64,000 nt of DNA from Mycobacterium sp. ACS4054 (GCF_001667275.1 NZ_LZHV01000041.1:186001-250000), one strand, 5' to 3'; numbered from the stretch's first letter, positions 38,649-51,370 are shown. Translations and numbers: made by a program. The notes: generated by a model not told the origin, from the sequence alone.

Positions 38649-38685
38649 GCTCACCTGAATGTAAGTGCCCAAACTGCAGGTGAGC
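38649..38685 (-). terminator. Stem-loop after the enoyl-reductase-like gene
   Basis: GCTCACCTG (38649-38657) pairs perfectly with CAGGTGAGC (38677-38685), loop of 19. It lies just downstream of the stop at 38690 on the minus strand and just upstream of valS, where a terminator is expected. There is no clear U-tract, which is usual in mycobacteria. Confidence 0.5.
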
Positions 38686-38689
38686 CGGG

Positions 38690-39949
38690 TCACTTCCCCA
38701 ACCGGTCGACCTGCAAGGTCACACCGGCGGCGGGGAACCTGTCCAGCAGCGCATCACCCATCGCGGCCGCGGGCGTGAGGACGCCGCGCAGCGCCGACAG
38801 CTTGTCGCGGTCGAATGCGAGCGCAAGGGCGCACTCCCCCAACAGCACCGCGGTCGCCTTGTAACCCGGATCGCCGCGTTGCTCCATGCGTGCGACGTAC
38901 CGCGTGCCGGAGGTCGTGGTGGTGTAGGTCTCGATCCGGTAGTAGCCACGCTCGCGCGCCGCCTCACTCGGACCGGTACCCGGCTTGGGCAGGACGCGTT
39001 CCAGCAGCTTGCGGGGCAGCAGCCGGAAATAACGGCTGCCCAGTTCCATCGTGGCGTTGCCCACGCCGCTCAGGACGGCGGATCCCACCGGCGCCAGTGG
39101 CGACGAGCCCAGGCTCATGCTTTCGCTGTACCGGAACTGCCTGCCGTAGGCCCAGTCCAATAATGCGTTGCTGCGCCGCACGATTCGGGTGTTGACGGGT
39201 GCCATCATGAATCCGCCGGTCCACACCCCGGCCAGTTCGGGCGCGATGTCACGGCCTCGACGCCAGGGCAGGTCGGGCTGGCGGCCCAACTCCGGTTCGG
39301 CGGCGCGATCGGTGCTCAGCGTGTACGGGTCCGAGAGCTGGCGCCGCTCGTCGGCATCCCGCGACGCCGTGTCCAACACTTCCAGCAGCGACGCGATGGT
39401 GCCGCCCGACAGTCCGCCGGACATGGAGCGCACGACGAAGTCGGTGCGGGCCAGCTCCCCCGCACCGTCGTCGCGGGCCGCGAGATACAGCGCGTACACG
39501 GTGAGATCCGAAGGAACGGAGTCGAATCCGCAACAGTGCACGATGCGGGCGCCGGTGTCGGCGGCCTGCTTGTGGTAGGAGTCGATGCTGTCGCGGATGA
39601 ACGGCGGCTCACCGGTCAGGTCGGCGTAGTCGGTGCCCGCGGCGGCGCAGGCGGCCACCAACGGCAGCCCGTAGCGGGTGTAGGGCCCGACCGTGGTGAT
39701 GACGACCTGGGTGCGGACCGCCATCTCGTCGAGCGTCGAGGGCGATGAGGCGTCGGCGGTGACAAGCGGCCAGGACTGCGCCGACTCGCCCAGGGTGTCC
39801 CGGACCGCGCGCAACCGCTCGGTTGACCTACCGGCCAGCGCGACCCGCGTGCCGGGCGCCGACCGCGCCAAGTATTCGGCGGTCAACTTCCCGACGAAGC
39901 CGGTCGCCCCGTACAACACGATGTCGAATTCGCGCGGCGTTGCGGTCAC
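38690..39949 (-). CDS. Saccharopine-dehydrogenase-like / trans-acting enoyl reductase family protein
   Basis: The 419-residue protein (Rv2449c-like) starts with a Rossmann motif, DIVLYGATGFVGKLTAEYLA, and ALAGRS follows. The SGGTIASLLEVL and GGFMMAPVNTRIVRRS blocks are shared with the family that includes the trans-acting enoyl reductase of phenolic-glycolipid synthesis (Rv2953). No polyketide synthase is nearby, so the partner is unknown. It may act on a membrane lipid. Strong hairpins flank it on both sides, so it is probably a single-gene transcript. Confidence 0.85.
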   Translation of the reverse strand: MTATPREFDIVLYGATGFVGKLTAEYLARSAPGTRVALAGRSTERLRAVRDTLGESAQSWPLVTADASSPSTLDEMAVRTQVVITTVGPYTRYGLPLVAACAAAGTDYADLTGEPPFIRDSIDSYHKQAADTGARIVHCCGFDSVPSDLTVYALYLAARDDGAGELARTDFVVRSMSGGLSGGTIASLLEVLDTASRDADERRQLSDPYTLSTDRAAEPELGRQPDLPWRRGRDIAPELAGVWTGGFMMAPVNTRIVRRSNALLDWAYGRQFRYSESMSLGSSPLAPVGSAVLSGVGNATMELGSRYFRLLPRKLLERVLPKPGTGPSEAARERGYYRIETYTTTTSGTRYVARMEQRGDPGYKATAVLLGECALALAFDRDKLSALRGVLTPAAAMGDALLDRFPAAGVTLQVDRLGK

Positions 39950-39973
39950 GGGCCCGACGCTACCCCTCCCGCA

Positions 39974-40012
39974 AATAAGTAGTGCCGGGCCCGTGGCCCG
40001 GCACTACTTATT
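39974..40012. terminator. Perfect 17-bp stem-loop after rpfE
   Basis: AATAAGTAGTGCCGGGC (39974-39990) and its exact complement (39996-40012) flank a five-base loop. It begins 18 bases after the rpfE stop. In the rpfE direction the stem ends in ATTATT-like sequence, which could serve as a weak U-tract. The unusually long perfect stem is symmetrical and would also work in the other direction. Confidence 0.7.
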
Positions 40013-40029
40013 ACTGCGTTGTCCGATGA

Positions 40030-40737
<708 letters not shown>

Positions 40738-40950
40738 TCACACGCGGGTCCGTGATTCTGTTTTCAGTTACTCTTCCGTAACCCGTTGCGGGCTAAGAGG
40801 GACCGTACGAGACCCGACGGCATTCGTCATCTTCGGAAAACGGATATCTCCGTTCGGTAACGGGGTGATCACGACGCGGTAGCCTCGCACTTTTGGCAGG
40901 TCAGCCGCGCGATTCCGGCGAGTACCCAACAAATGCAAAAGCTTTCACAG

Positions 40951-40966
40951 CGTGAGCCGAATCACG
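40951..40966. promoter_or_regulatory. CRP-like palindrome upstream of rpfE
   Basis: CGTGA-GCCGAA-TCACG has the exact GTGA-N6-TCAC core of CRP/Cmr sites. It is about 400 bp from the rpfE start. The mycobacterial CRP (Rv3676) is known to control rpfA, so control of rpfE by cAMP would be in character, though the distance is large. Confidence 0.45.
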
Positions 40967-41431
40967 CCCATTTTGTGAACTGGCCCACGTATTTGCCCCG
41001 GTCGTTTACAACGTTGCGGCCGTATCGGACTCGATTCCGCCGTTGCGAAGCACCGCACACTACAACAAGTTACGGGTTTACGTCACACACGGGGGGCGAA
41101 CATACGAGCGAATTGCCTTGCGCCGCCGCGTAACTTGCATTGTTCAAATAACGCACACCGGTCGTGGCGCGTCGCCGGCGAGTCGGGATAAGAACGAAAT
41201 ACGCTGTCCGGAAGGCGATTTCCACAATGTCCCGCATGCGGTCATGCTGTTTCAATGCGCCCGAACAGCCGCAAGAGTCGCTGAGCTCGGGTTCCAATTC
41301 GCCTGCTAGGCTTGGCATTTCGATCTCCAGCCGCGAAATCGCCACGAAGTCTTACTGATTGGCGCGCATCGGCGCCGTGTTCAAGGGGTTTACCCAGATT
41401 TCATCCGGCGCCGCAGGGGGCCCGGGTGCCC

Positions 41432-42037
41432 TCAGCTGCGGGGCCGCGCGAGGGCGCGCAGCTCGGCGTCGGTGTTGACGTTGGTCAGCGACCGCGAATC
41501 CGTCGTGACGATGCGCTGCGCGTCCGAGGCGTCCACCAGGGCGCGCATCTTGCGCTCCCCCGCCGCCACCAAGGCGTCGACCCGGTCGGCCAGATCGGTC
41601 CGGTACACCGCGGCGAGATAGTGGTCCTGGCCGTCCCACGGCAGCACCACCTCCGCGCCCGTCTCCTGCGCCCTGCGGGTGAGGTCGTCGATGAGTTCGA
41701 CTGCCAGGAAAGGCATGTCGACGGCGCAGACAAAGGCGAGCGGGGCGCCGGCCTCGGCCGCCGCGCGCAATGCCCGTCCGGTCGCCGGCAGCGGCCCCAG
41801 GCCGCGCAGCTCGTCGCGCATCACGCGCGCCTCGAGTTCGGGCAGCGGCTGCCCCTGGGCGGCCATCACCAGGACGGGGTCGCAGCGCTGTCGCAGGACG
41901 CCGACGACGTGCTCGACCATCGTGGTCGCGTTGGAACCGGCGGAGGCGGGGACGGGGAGGCTGGCCTTGTCGCGGCCCATCCGTTGCGATGCGCCGCCGG
42001 CGAGCACCACCCCGGCAAGCGAACTCTTTTCGCCCAC
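41432..42037 (-). CDS. mobA: Molybdenum cofactor guanylyltransferase
   Basis: MobA links GMP to molybdopterin to make the bis-MGD cofactor. It has 201 residues from GTG 42035-42037, two bases after the korB stop; a GTG at 42065-42067 would give 211. The nucleotide-binding motif is [21 protein letters not shown], followed by [20 protein letters not shown] and the metal Asp in [10 protein letters not shown]. It resembles Rv2453c. The actinobacterial enzyme is often shorter and more diverged than E. coli MobA. No other molybdenum genes are adjacent. Confidence 0.88.
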   Translation of the reverse strand: MGEKSSLAGVVLAGGASQRMGRDKASLPVPASAGSNATTMVEHVVGVLRQRCDPVLVMAAQGQPLPELEARVMRDELRGLGPLPATGRALRAAAEAGAPLAFVCAVDMPFLAVELIDDLTRRAQETGAEVVLPWDGQDHYLAAVYRTDLADRVDALVAAGERKMRALVDASDAQRIVTTDSRSLTNVNTDAELRALARPRS

Positions 42038-42038
42038 G

Positions 42039-43126
42039 TCAGTCGACGGTCCAGGTGTCGCGCCCACGCAGCAGCGATTGCAGGGCGGCGTCGTCGAACG
42101 GCTTGGCGGCGCGCGCGGCCTGCACCTGCGAGCGCGCCGCGTCGTCGTAGGTGGGCCGGCTGACGTCCCGGAAGATGCCGAGCACGGTGTGATCGAGGTT
42201 CTGATCGGACAGCCGGGACAACGCGAAGGCGTAGGCGGAGTCGTCGGTGTGCGCGTCGTGCACCATGATCTCGTCCACGGAAACGTCGGCGGTCTTGGCG
42301 AATTCGAGGCCGAAGCCGGATTTCACGACGCAGTACTCGCCGTCGGCGCCGAAGGTGATCGGCTCGCCGTGGCGGATGTTGATCACCCGCTCCTCGGCGC
42401 CTTCCTTGCGCAGCACGTCGAAGGAGCCGTCGTTGAAAATCGGGCAGTCCTGCAGGATTTCGACGACGGCGGCGCCGCGATGCTCGGCGGCGGCGCGCAA
42501 CACCTCGGTCAGCCCGTTGCGGTCGGAGTCCAGGGCGCGGCCGACGAACGTGGCCTCGGCGCCCAGCGCCAGCGACACCGGGTTGAACGGGTGGTCCAGC
42601 GATCCCATCGGAGTCGACTTGGTGACCTTGCCGACCTCCGACGTCGGCGAGTACTGGCCCTTGGTCAGCCCGTAGATCCGGTTGTTGAACAGCAGGATCG
42701 TGATGTTGACGTTGCGGCGCAGCGCGTGGATCAGATGGTTGCCGCCGATTGACAGCGCGTCGCCGTCACCGGTGACCACCCACACCGACAGGTCCTCGCG
42801 GGCCAGTGCCAGACCCGTCGCGATGGCCGGCGCGCGGCCGTGAATGGAGTGAAACCCGTAGGTCTCCAGGTAGTACGGGAAGCGGCTGGAGCACCCGATG
42901 CCGCTGACGAACACGATGTTCTCGCGGCGCAGTCCCAGCTCCGGCAGGAAGTTGCGGATGGTGTTGAGGATGACGTAGTCGCCGCAACCCGGGCACCAGC
43001 GGACCTCCTGGTCGCTGGTGAAGTCCTTGCCCTTCTGCGGCTGATCCGTCGCGGGGACACCGTCGTTCTTCTTCAACCTGGGCGTCAACCCGAGGTCGGT
43101 GCCCGCCAGATTTCCCACCAGGTCGG

Positions 43127-43130
<4 letters not shown>
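42039..43130 (-). CDS. korB: 2-oxoglutarate:ferredoxin oxidoreductase beta subunit
   Basis: KorB binds thiamine diphosphate and an iron-sulfur cluster. The 363-residue protein has WCPGCGDY (about residue 45) and the TPP motif [20 protein letters not shown] ending in FNN (about residues 124-152). With KorA it converts 2-oxoglutarate to succinyl-CoA without NAD, an oxygen-tolerant route in mycobacteria (Rv2454c). The start ATG 43128-43130 overlaps the korA stop by four bases; upstream in-frame residues read through korA and are not used. Confidence 0.95.
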
Positions 43131-45121
<1,991 letters not shown>

Positions 45122-45338
45122 TGGTTAACCGGATAGGCACTTTCGCTGGAGATTGAGGTTACGCGCCGTTGCAGCGACTCCCGCGCGCTCGAGCTTGAGT
45201 GTCACTAGTACTGCCAATTATGGCACTTCTCTGAGGGAAGAATGAGCGTCTCTAAACCATCGCATGCAGCGGTTTTACCCCTAAAGCCGAAGTCAGCGCG
45301 GGGAGGGTGGTGCGGACGGTTCAAAACTGTGGTATTGG

Positions 45339-46595
45339 TCACTCTGGCGCGGCGGCATCCAATTCCCTTGGCGCCGTTTCCGGCATCGCAATCAGGTAGA
45401 GCAAAAACCCTGCGCCGGCGAGCGCTCCGAGGAAGGCAAAGGCGGCGTTGTAACCGGCGGCCACCACGATTCGGCCCGCGACGAGATTGGACACCGAGGC
45501 GCCTATCCCCGTCGCCGCCGTCACGGCGCCGAGGCTGACGTTGAACCGGCCGCTGCCGTGCGTCACGTCCTGGACCACGAGGGGGAACAGCGCGCCGAAC
45601 ACGCCGGCCCCGACACCGTCCAGCAGCTGCACGCCGACCAGCCAGTACGGATTGCCGGACAGGGTGTAGAGAAACCCTCGCGCGGCCAGGACGGCGAAGC
45701 CGAGCAGGAAGATCGGCTTCCTGCCCCACGAATCGGCCTTGGCCCCGGCCAGGTACGCCACCGGCACCATGACCACCTGCGCGGCCACGATGCAGCCGGA
45801 CATCAGCGCTGTCCCGACGTCCTTGTTGTGCAGCGCCAGCAACTGGCCGACCAGGGGCAGCATCGCGGCGTTGGCGAAGTGGAAGGCGACCACGGTCGCG
45901 GCGAAGATCATCAGCCTGGGATTGCGCAGCAGCGCCGCCATCCGCGACGGCGTCTCGTGCGGACCACCGGGCACGTGATCCATGCCCCGGGCGACGTCAT
46001 GGTCGATCGCGTCGCGCGGAATCCGCAGTGTCGCAAGCACACTGGCGGCGGCCATGGTGGCGAGCACCCAGAACACCACCACCGGCCCGAAGAAGTAGGC
46101 CAGCCCGCCGGTGATGGCGGCGGCCGACGCGTTACCCGCGTGGTTGAACGATTCGTTGCGCCCGATTCGCCGCGAGAAGAAGCGGGGACCGACGACGCCC
46201 AGGGTGATCGCGGCGAGCGCCGGGGCGAAGACTGAGCCGGCGATCCCGGTGATCGCTTGCAACACCGAGATCGAGTACAGGCCCGGGAACAACGGCATCG
46301 CCAACGAGCCGGCGGTGACGGTCAACGCGCCGCCGATGATCAGCGCCCGCTTGGCCGTGCTACGGTCCACCAGCGCGCCGGCCGGCGCCTGCGCGACGAT
46401 CGCCCCGATCCCGCCGACCGCCATGACGAAGCCGATCGACGCCTGGTCCCAGTGATGGGCCAGCAACAGGTAGACCGACAGGTAGGGACCCAGCCCGTCG
46501 CGGACGTCCGCCAACAGGAAGTTCAGCAGGTCCAGCGCGCGCGTCAGCCGCCGCGGGATCGGGGTGGGGGCGTCGGCGCCGGTCGGCATGCGCAT
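45339..46595 (-). CDS. MFS transporter
   Basis: The 418-residue protein has about 12 helices and MFS loop motifs (GALVDRSTAKRALIIGG after helix 2, AKADSWGRKPIFLLG after helix 8). It matches Rv2456c, a member of the drug/solute efflux superfamily. The ligand is unknown. It is 30 bp from clpX but there is no sign of functional linkage. Confidence 0.88.
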   Translation of the reverse strand: MRMPTGADAPTPIPRRLTRALDLLNFLLADVRDGLGPYLSVYLLLAHHWDQASIGFVMAVGGIGAIVAQAPAGALVDRSTAKRALIIGGALTVTAGSLAMPLFPGLYSISVLQAITGIAGSVFAPALAAITLGVVGPRFFSRRIGRNESFNHAGNASAAAITGGLAYFFGPVVVFWVLATMAAASVLATLRIPRDAIDHDVARGMDHVPGGPHETPSRMAALLRNPRLMIFAATVVAFHFANAAMLPLVGQLLALHNKDVGTALMSGCIVAAQVVMVPVAYLAGAKADSWGRKPIFLLGFAVLAARGFLYTLSGNPYWLVGVQLLDGVGAGVFGALFPLVVQDVTHGSGRFNVSLGAVTAATGIGASVSNLVAGRIVVAAGYNAAFAFLGALAGAGFLLYLIAMPETAPRELDAAAPE

Positions 46596-46625
46596 CTAGT
46601 ACCCGATGCGCGCTCGACCGAAGTG

Positions 46626-47906
46626 TCAGGCGCTCTTGTCGCGGCGCTCGGTGCGCGACGGCTTGCGCGGCACGATCGTCGGCAGCACGTTGTCCTGCAC
46701 GGTCTCCTTGGTCACCACGACCTTGGCGACGTCGTCGCGGCTCGGGATGTCGTACATCACCGGCAGCAGGACCTCTTCCATGATGGCCCGCAGACCCCGG
46801 GCGCCCGTGCCGCGGTGGATGGCTTGATCGGCGATCGCCTCGAGCGCGTCGTCGGTGAACTCGAGCTCGACGCCGTCCATCTCGAACAGCCGGGTGTACT
46901 GCTTGACCAGAGCATTCTTGGGCTCCGAGAGGATCTTGACGAGCGACTCCCGGTCCAGGTTGGTCACCGAGGCCACCACCGGCAACCGGCCGATGAACTC
47001 CGGGATCAGGCCGAACTTGATCAGGTCCTCGGGCATGACCTCGGCGAAGTGGTCGGTGGTGTCGATCTCGGCCTTCGAGCGCACCTCGGCGCCGAAGCCC
47101 AGGCCGCGCTTCCCGACGCGCTCGTAGATGATCTTCTCCAGGCCGGCGAACGCCCCCGCGACGATGAACAGCACGTTGGTGGTGTCGATCTGGATGAACT
47201 CCTGGTGCGGGTGCTTGCGGCCGCCCTGCGGGGGAACCGACGCCTGCGTGCCCTCCAGGATCTTCAGCAGCGCCTGCTGCACGCCCTCGCCGGAGACGTC
47301 ACGGGTGATCGACGGGTTCTCGCTCTTGCGGGCGATCTTGTCGACCTCGTCGATGTAGATGATGCCGGTCTCGGCGCGCTTGACGTCGTAGTCGGCGGCC
47401 TGAATGAGCTTGAGCAGAATGTTTTCGACGTCCTCACCGACGTACCCGGCCTCGGTCAGCGCGGTGGCGTCGGCGATGGCGAACGGCACGTTGAGCATCT
47501 TGGCGAGCGTCTGGGCCAGGTAGGTCTTGCCGCAGCCGGTCGGACCCAGCATCAGGATGTTGGACTTGGTCAGCTCGACCGGCTCGTGCCGGGAGTCGCG
47601 GCCCTTCTCCCCGGCCTGGATGCGCTTGTAGTGGTTGTACACCGCGACGGCCAGGGTCCGCTTGGCGGTGTCCTGGCCAATGACGTAGCCCTCCAAGAAC
47701 TCCCGGATCTCAACGGGCTTGGGCAGTTCGTCGAGCTTGACGTCGTCGGCGTCGGCGAGCTCCTCTTCGATGATCTCGTTGCAGAGGTCGATGCACTCAT
47801 CGCAGATATACACACCGGGACCAGCAATGAGCTTCTTGACTTGCTTCTGGCTCTTCCCGCAGAAGGAGCACTTCAGCAGGTCACCGCCGTCTCCGATGCG
47901 CGCCAT
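46626..47906 (-). CDS. clpX: ClpX unfoldase of the Clp protease
   Basis: The 426-residue AAA+ protein has an N-terminal zinc domain (CSFCGK...CDECIDLC, residues 15-40). Walker A is GPTGCGKT (about residues 120-127), Walker [11 protein letters not shown] (about 188), and a pore loop and sensor motifs follow. It unfolds substrates and feeds them to ClpP1P2, encoded just upstream. Its own promoter should be in the 381-bp gap to clpP2. Confidence 0.98.
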   Translation of the reverse strand: MARIGDGGDLLKCSFCGKSQKQVKKLIAGPGVYICDECIDLCNEIIEEELADADDVKLDELPKPVEIREFLEGYVIGQDTAKRTLAVAVYNHYKRIQAGEKGRDSRHEPVELTKSNILMLGPTGCGKTYLAQTLAKMLNVPFAIADATALTEAGYVGEDVENILLKLIQAADYDVKRAETGIIYIDEVDKIARKSENPSITRDVSGEGVQQALLKILEGTQASVPPQGGRKHPHQEFIQIDTTNVLFIVAGAFAGLEKIIYERVGKRGLGFGAEVRSKAEIDTTDHFAEVMPEDLIKFGLIPEFIGRLPVVASVTNLDRESLVKILSEPKNALVKQYTRLFEMDGVELEFTDDALEAIADQAIHRGTGARGLRAIMEEVLLPVMYDIPSRDDVAKVVVTKETVQDNVLPTIVPRKPSRTERRDKSA

Positions 47907-48287
47907 GGTGCCTCAGGGCCTACTTCCTGTTCGCCGTTCGTCGTGCTGTCCCGCCATGTATCCCACGACGCTACCCGTTAGATCGGGCCCGCCGCGACCG
48001 TTAAGGCCGAATCGCGTTGGTGGTATTCATGCCGTCGATGAAACATATAGCCAGACGGCGCCCCTGACTCGCGAAAGACGCGCTTTGCGTGTCTTTGGCG
48101 TGTCGCGGTCGTTACCCGACCGAGCCGATGCGCCGCCCAAACCCCACCAAATCACCCTACCGTCGCCGGCCGGGTATTGGCTCTGATCAGCGCCGGCCGA
48201 CGGGCTCGGTTCGCCGAGCGTGCACTGGGGGCGGCAAATCGGCCGAAAATCCGCCGTGAGTGCACGTTCGGCGCGGGACCGCGAACG
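47907..48287 (-). other. 381-bp region between clpX and clpP2
   Basis: No convincing gene. In M. tuberculosis mmuM and Rv2459 lie here; both are absent. The region contains the clpX promoter and, beside clpP2, a large inverted repeat (listed separately). The rest shows nothing I can name. Confidence 0.5.
48215..48270. repeat. Large imperfect inverted repeat after clpP2
   Basis: CGAGCGTGCACT (48215-48226) and AGTGCACGTTCG (48259-48270) pair at 11 of 12 positions; the inside contains GGCGG/CCGCC. A second, partly overlapping stem (GTTCGGCG with CGCGAAC) continues to 48287, next to the clpP2 stop. It may act as terminator for the clpP operon, or be a dispersed palindromic repeat. Confidence 0.5.
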
Positions 48288-48923
48288 CTAGGCGGTCTGC
48301 GCGGACAGCTTCCGGTACTCCAGGACGGTGTCGATGATCCCGTAGTCCTTGGCCTCTTCGGCGGTCAGGATCTTGTCCCGGTCGGTGTCCTTGCGGATCG
48401 TCGCGGCGTCCTTGCCCGTGTGGCGGGCCAGGGTCGTCTCCATCAGCGTGCGCATCCGCTCGATCTCGGCGGCCTGGATCTCCAGGTCGGAGAACTGGCC
48501 CTGGATCACGCCCTGCAGGGACGGCTGGTGGATCAGCACCCGGGCGTTGGGCAGCGCCATCCGCTTGCCGGGCGTTCCGGCGGCCAGCAACACCGCCGCG
48601 GCGGAGGCGGCCTGGCCGAGGCACACCGTCTGGATGTCGGCGCGCACGTACTGCATGGTGTCGTAAATCGCCATCAGCGAGGTGAATCCGCCGCCGGGCG
48701 AGTTGATGTACATGGTGATGTCGCGGTCGGGGTCCAGGGACTCCAACACCAGCAGCTGCGCCATGATGTCGTTCGCCGAGGCGTCGTCGACCTGGACGCC
48801 GAGGAAGATGATGCGCTCCTCGAACAGCTTGTTGTACGGGTTGGACTCCTTGACGCCGAAGCTGGAGTGCTCGATGAACGACGGCAGGATGTACCGCGCC
48901 TGGGGCTGGGTTTCAGGATTCAC
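48288..48923 (-). CDS. clpP2: Clp protease subunit ClpP2
   Basis: The 211-residue serine protease subunit has its catalytic Ser107 in GQAASAA and His132 in LIHQPS. It forms a mixed double ring with ClpP1. The start is a GTG overlapping the clpP1 stop (GTGA), so the two are translated together. The N-terminal extension before [13 protein letters not shown] is typical of mycobacterial ClpP2. Confidence 0.98.
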   Translation of the reverse strand: MNPETQPQARYILPSFIEHSSFGVKESNPYNKLFEERIIFLGVQVDDASANDIMAQLLVLESLDPDRDITMYINSPGGGFTSLMAIYDTMQYVRADIQTVCLGQAASAAAVLLAAGTPGKRMALPNARVLIHQPSLQGVIQGQFSDLEIQAAEIERMRTLMETTLARHTGKDAATIRKDTDRDKILTAEEAKDYGIIDTVLEYRKLSAQTA

Positions 48924-49519
48924 TGGGCTTCTCCGTTGGTGATGTGGGCGGCGCGGGTGATGATGTGGTCCACGAAGCCGTATTCCAGGGCCTCCTGCGC
49001 GGTGAACCAGCGGTCGCGGTCGGAGTCCGCCTCGATGCGTTCGATCGACTGGCCGGTGAACTCGGCGTTGAGGCGGAACATCTCCTTCTTGATTACGTGG
49101 AACTGCTCGGCCTGGATGGCGATGTCGGCCGCGCTACCGGTCACCCCGCCCAGCGGCTGGTGCATCAGGATGCGCGCGTGCGGCAGCGCGTAACGCTTGC
49201 CCTTGGTGCCGGCCGCGAGGAGGAACTCGCCCATCGAGGCGGCCATCCCCATCGCGTACGTGGCAATGTCGCAAGGCGCCAGCACCATGGTGTCGTAAAT
49301 CGCCATGCCGGCGCTGATCGATCCGCCCGGGGAGTTGATGTACAGCGAGATGTCCTTGTCGGCATCCTCCGCGGCGAGCAGCAGGATCTGCGCGCACAGC
49401 CGGTTGGCGACCTCGTCGTTCACCTCCGAGCCCAGGAAGATGATGCGCTCGGAGAGCAAGCGCTCATAGACCGAGTCCGTGAGGTTGAGCCCCTGCGAGG
49501 GCGAACGCATGTCAGACAC
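48920..49519 (-). CDS. clpP1: Clp protease subunit ClpP1
   Basis: The 199-residue subunit has its catalytic Ser95 in GMAASMG and His120 in RILMHQP. Both ClpP subunits are required for growth in mycobacteria. It begins at a GTG (49517-49519). An in-frame ATG is three codons inside. Upstream 119 bp to tig hold the promoter; no clear ClgR box was recognised. Confidence 0.98.
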   Translation of the reverse strand: MSDMRSPSQGLNLTDSVYERLLSERIIFLGSEVNDEVANRLCAQILLLAAEDADKDISLYINSPGGSISAGMAIYDTMVLAPCDIATYAMGMAASMGEFLLAAGTKGKRYALPHARILMHQPLGGVTGSAADIAIQAEQFHVIKKEMFRLNAEFTGQSIERIEADSDRDRWFTAQEALEYGFVDHIITRAAHITNGEAQ

Positions 49520-49637
49520 GACTGGGTTACCTGCTTTCTTTCAGTTCTTCTATGCACCGACCCTAACCAACCGGGCCCACTGTTTCGCGGCCACGCTCCC
49601 CCTCAATTGGGCGCTTTCGCTCACAGCGTCAAGACGG

Positions 49638-51008
49638 TCACTCGTCGTCGGAAGCCTCGGCCTCATCGGCCTCGTCGGCCTCGTCGGCACGCTTGCCGAA
49701 GAATTCGCTGGTGTCGATGGTGTTCCCGTCGCTGTCGGTCACCGTCGCCGCCCGCACCACCTCGGCGATGGCCAGCCCGCGTCGCACGTCGGCGAACATC
49801 GCCGGCAGCTGGTTGTTCTCCTCCAGGTAACCCAGCAGCTGCTGCGGCTCGATGCCGTACTGGCGGGACGTCATCACCAGGCGTTCGGTCAGGTCGTCCT
49901 GGCCGACCTGCACCTGCAGCTCGTCGGCCAGCGCGTCCAGCAGCAGCTGCCGCTTGACGTCGGACTCCGCGGCGCTGCGCGTCTCGGTCTCGAACTCTTC
50001 GCGGGTCTTGCCCTGTCCGGCGAGCGCCTCGTCGAGCTTGGCGTCGTCGTGGTCGAGCCCGTGCAGCGCGCCGTGAATGGTGCTGTCGTACTGGGCCTGG
50101 ACGATCGCCTCCGGCAGCGGCACGTCGACCTGCTCGAGGAGGGTGTCCAGCGCGGCGTTGCGGATCTGGTCGGCCTGCTGGGCCCGCTTGAGCCGCCCGA
50201 CCTGGTCGCGCAGGTTGGACCGCAGCTCGTCGATGGTGTCGAACTCGCTGGCCAGTTGGGCGAACTCGTCGTCGGGCTCGGGCAGCTCGCGTTGCTTGAT
50301 CGACTTCACCGTGACGGTCACCTGAGCGTCTTGCCCGGCGTGTTCGCCGGCCGCCAGCTGCGCGGTGAACTCCCGGGACTCATCGACGGACAGGCCGACC
50401 AGGGCGTCGTCGAGTCCGGCGATGAGCCGGCCCGAGCCGACCTCGTGGGACAGCCCCTCCGCGGAGGCCCCCGGTACCTCTTCCCCGTCGATGGTGGCGG
50501 CCAGGTCGATCGAGACGAAGTCCCCGGTGGCGACGGGCCGGTCGACGCCGGTCAGTGTGCCGAACCGGGCGCGCAGCGACTCCAGCTCGGCGTCGACGTC
50601 CTCGTCGCTGACCTCGATCGGGTCCACCGAGATCTTCAGCGAACTCAAATCCGGGAGCTCGATCTTGGGGCGCACGTCGACCTCGGCGGTGAACGCCAGC
50701 TCCTCGCCGTACTCCTTCTTGGTCACCTCGATCTCGGGCTGGCCGAGGGGCTGCACTTCCGACTCCACGACCGCCTGCCCGTACCGCGCGGGCAGCGCCT
50801 CGTTGACGACCTGGTCGAGCAGCGCCTCCCGGCCGAACCGCGCCTCCAGCAACTTCGCCGGCGCCTTGCCGGGGCGGAAGCCGGGCAGGCGCACCTGCTT
50901 GGCCAGCTCCCGGTAGGCGCGCTGGAAATCGGGCTCGAGTTCGGCGAACGGCACCTCCACGTTGATGCGTACCCGGGTGGGGCTCAGCTGCTCGACAGTG
51001 CTCTTCAC
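49638..51008 (-). CDS. tig: Trigger factor
   Basis: Ribosome-bound folding chaperone of 456 residues from a GTG start. The N-terminal domain contains the ribosome-binding signature [12 protein letters not shown] (about residues 43-54). The PPIase domain has [14 protein letters not shown] and is followed by the helical C-terminal cradle. The end is a short acidic repeat ([15 protein letters not shown]). The order tig-clpP1-clpP2-clpX resembles E. coli tig-clpP-clpX. Confidence 0.97.
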   Translation of the reverse strand: MKSTVEQLSPTRVRINVEVPFAELEPDFQRAYRELAKQVRLPGFRPGKAPAKLLEARFGREALLDQVVNEALPARYGQAVVESEVQPLGQPEIEVTKKEYGEELAFTAEVDVRPKIELPDLSSLKISVDPIEVSDEDVDAELESLRARFGTLTGVDRPVATGDFVSIDLAATIDGEEVPGASAEGLSHEVGSGRLIAGLDDALVGLSVDESREFTAQLAAGEHAGQDAQVTVTVKSIKQRELPEPDDEFAQLASEFDTIDELRSNLRDQVGRLKRAQQADQIRNAALDTLLEQVDVPLPEAIVQAQYDSTIHGALHGLDHDDAKLDEALAGQGKTREEFETETRSAAESDVKRQLLLDALADELQVQVGQDDLTERLVMTSRQYGIEPQQLLGYLEENNQLPAMFADVRRGLAIAEVVRAATVTDSDGNTIDTSEFFGKRADEADEADEAEASDDE

Positions 51009-51074
51009 GGACGTGCTCCTCGGTGGTCGTTCCTGGCGTTCGGTGGGCCGTATGCGTGCGGCGCGGGGTCGCGC

Positions 51075-51151
51075 TGGTCGGGGTGACAGGATTTGAACCT
51101 GCGGCCTTCCGCTCCCAAAGCGGATGCGCTACCAAGCTGCGCTACACCCCG
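51075..51151 (-). tRNA. tRNA-Pro (UGG)
   Basis: The cloverleaf is complete: acceptor CGGGGTG with CACCCCG, a TTCAAATC T-loop, and anticodon loop TTTGGGA with anticodon TGG. The 3' CCA is encoded (51075-51077). 66 bp upstream of tig, same strand. Confidence 0.97.
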
Positions 51152-51299
51152 CGCTGACCTCGATGATCCTAAGGCCCCGGGGGGCCGGGCCGGCCACAGG
51201 CTTCGCGGCGGCCTCGCCCGCCCTCACGGAGCGATCACAAGACCGCGTCGATTAGATTTGATCTTCGTCGACAGCTACAGTCACGCTCGACTAACACAT

Positions 51300-51370
51300 G
51301 CGGGCGTAGCTCAATGGTAGAGCCCTAGTCTTCCAAACTAGCTACGCGGGTTCGATTCCCGTCGCCCGCT
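51300..51370 (+). tRNA. tRNA-Gly (UCC)
   Basis: Acceptor GCGGGCG pairs with CGCCCGC; the D-arm is GCTCAATGGTAGAGC, and the anticodon loop CTTCCAA has anticodon TCC, with TTCGATT in the T-loop. CCA is not encoded. 33 bp before the serine hydrolase gene. Confidence 0.97.

Noticed and set aside
40933..41358. Small frames on both strands upstream of rpfE
   Set aside because: Overlap each other, no ribosome sites, no family sequence.
45194..45225. HspR (HAIR) site near korA
   Set aside because: Only the CTTGAGT half is present; the ACTCAAG half is missing.
49520..49637. ClgR box before clpP1
   Set aside because: GCGCTTTCGCT-like sequence does not give the required symmetric arms.
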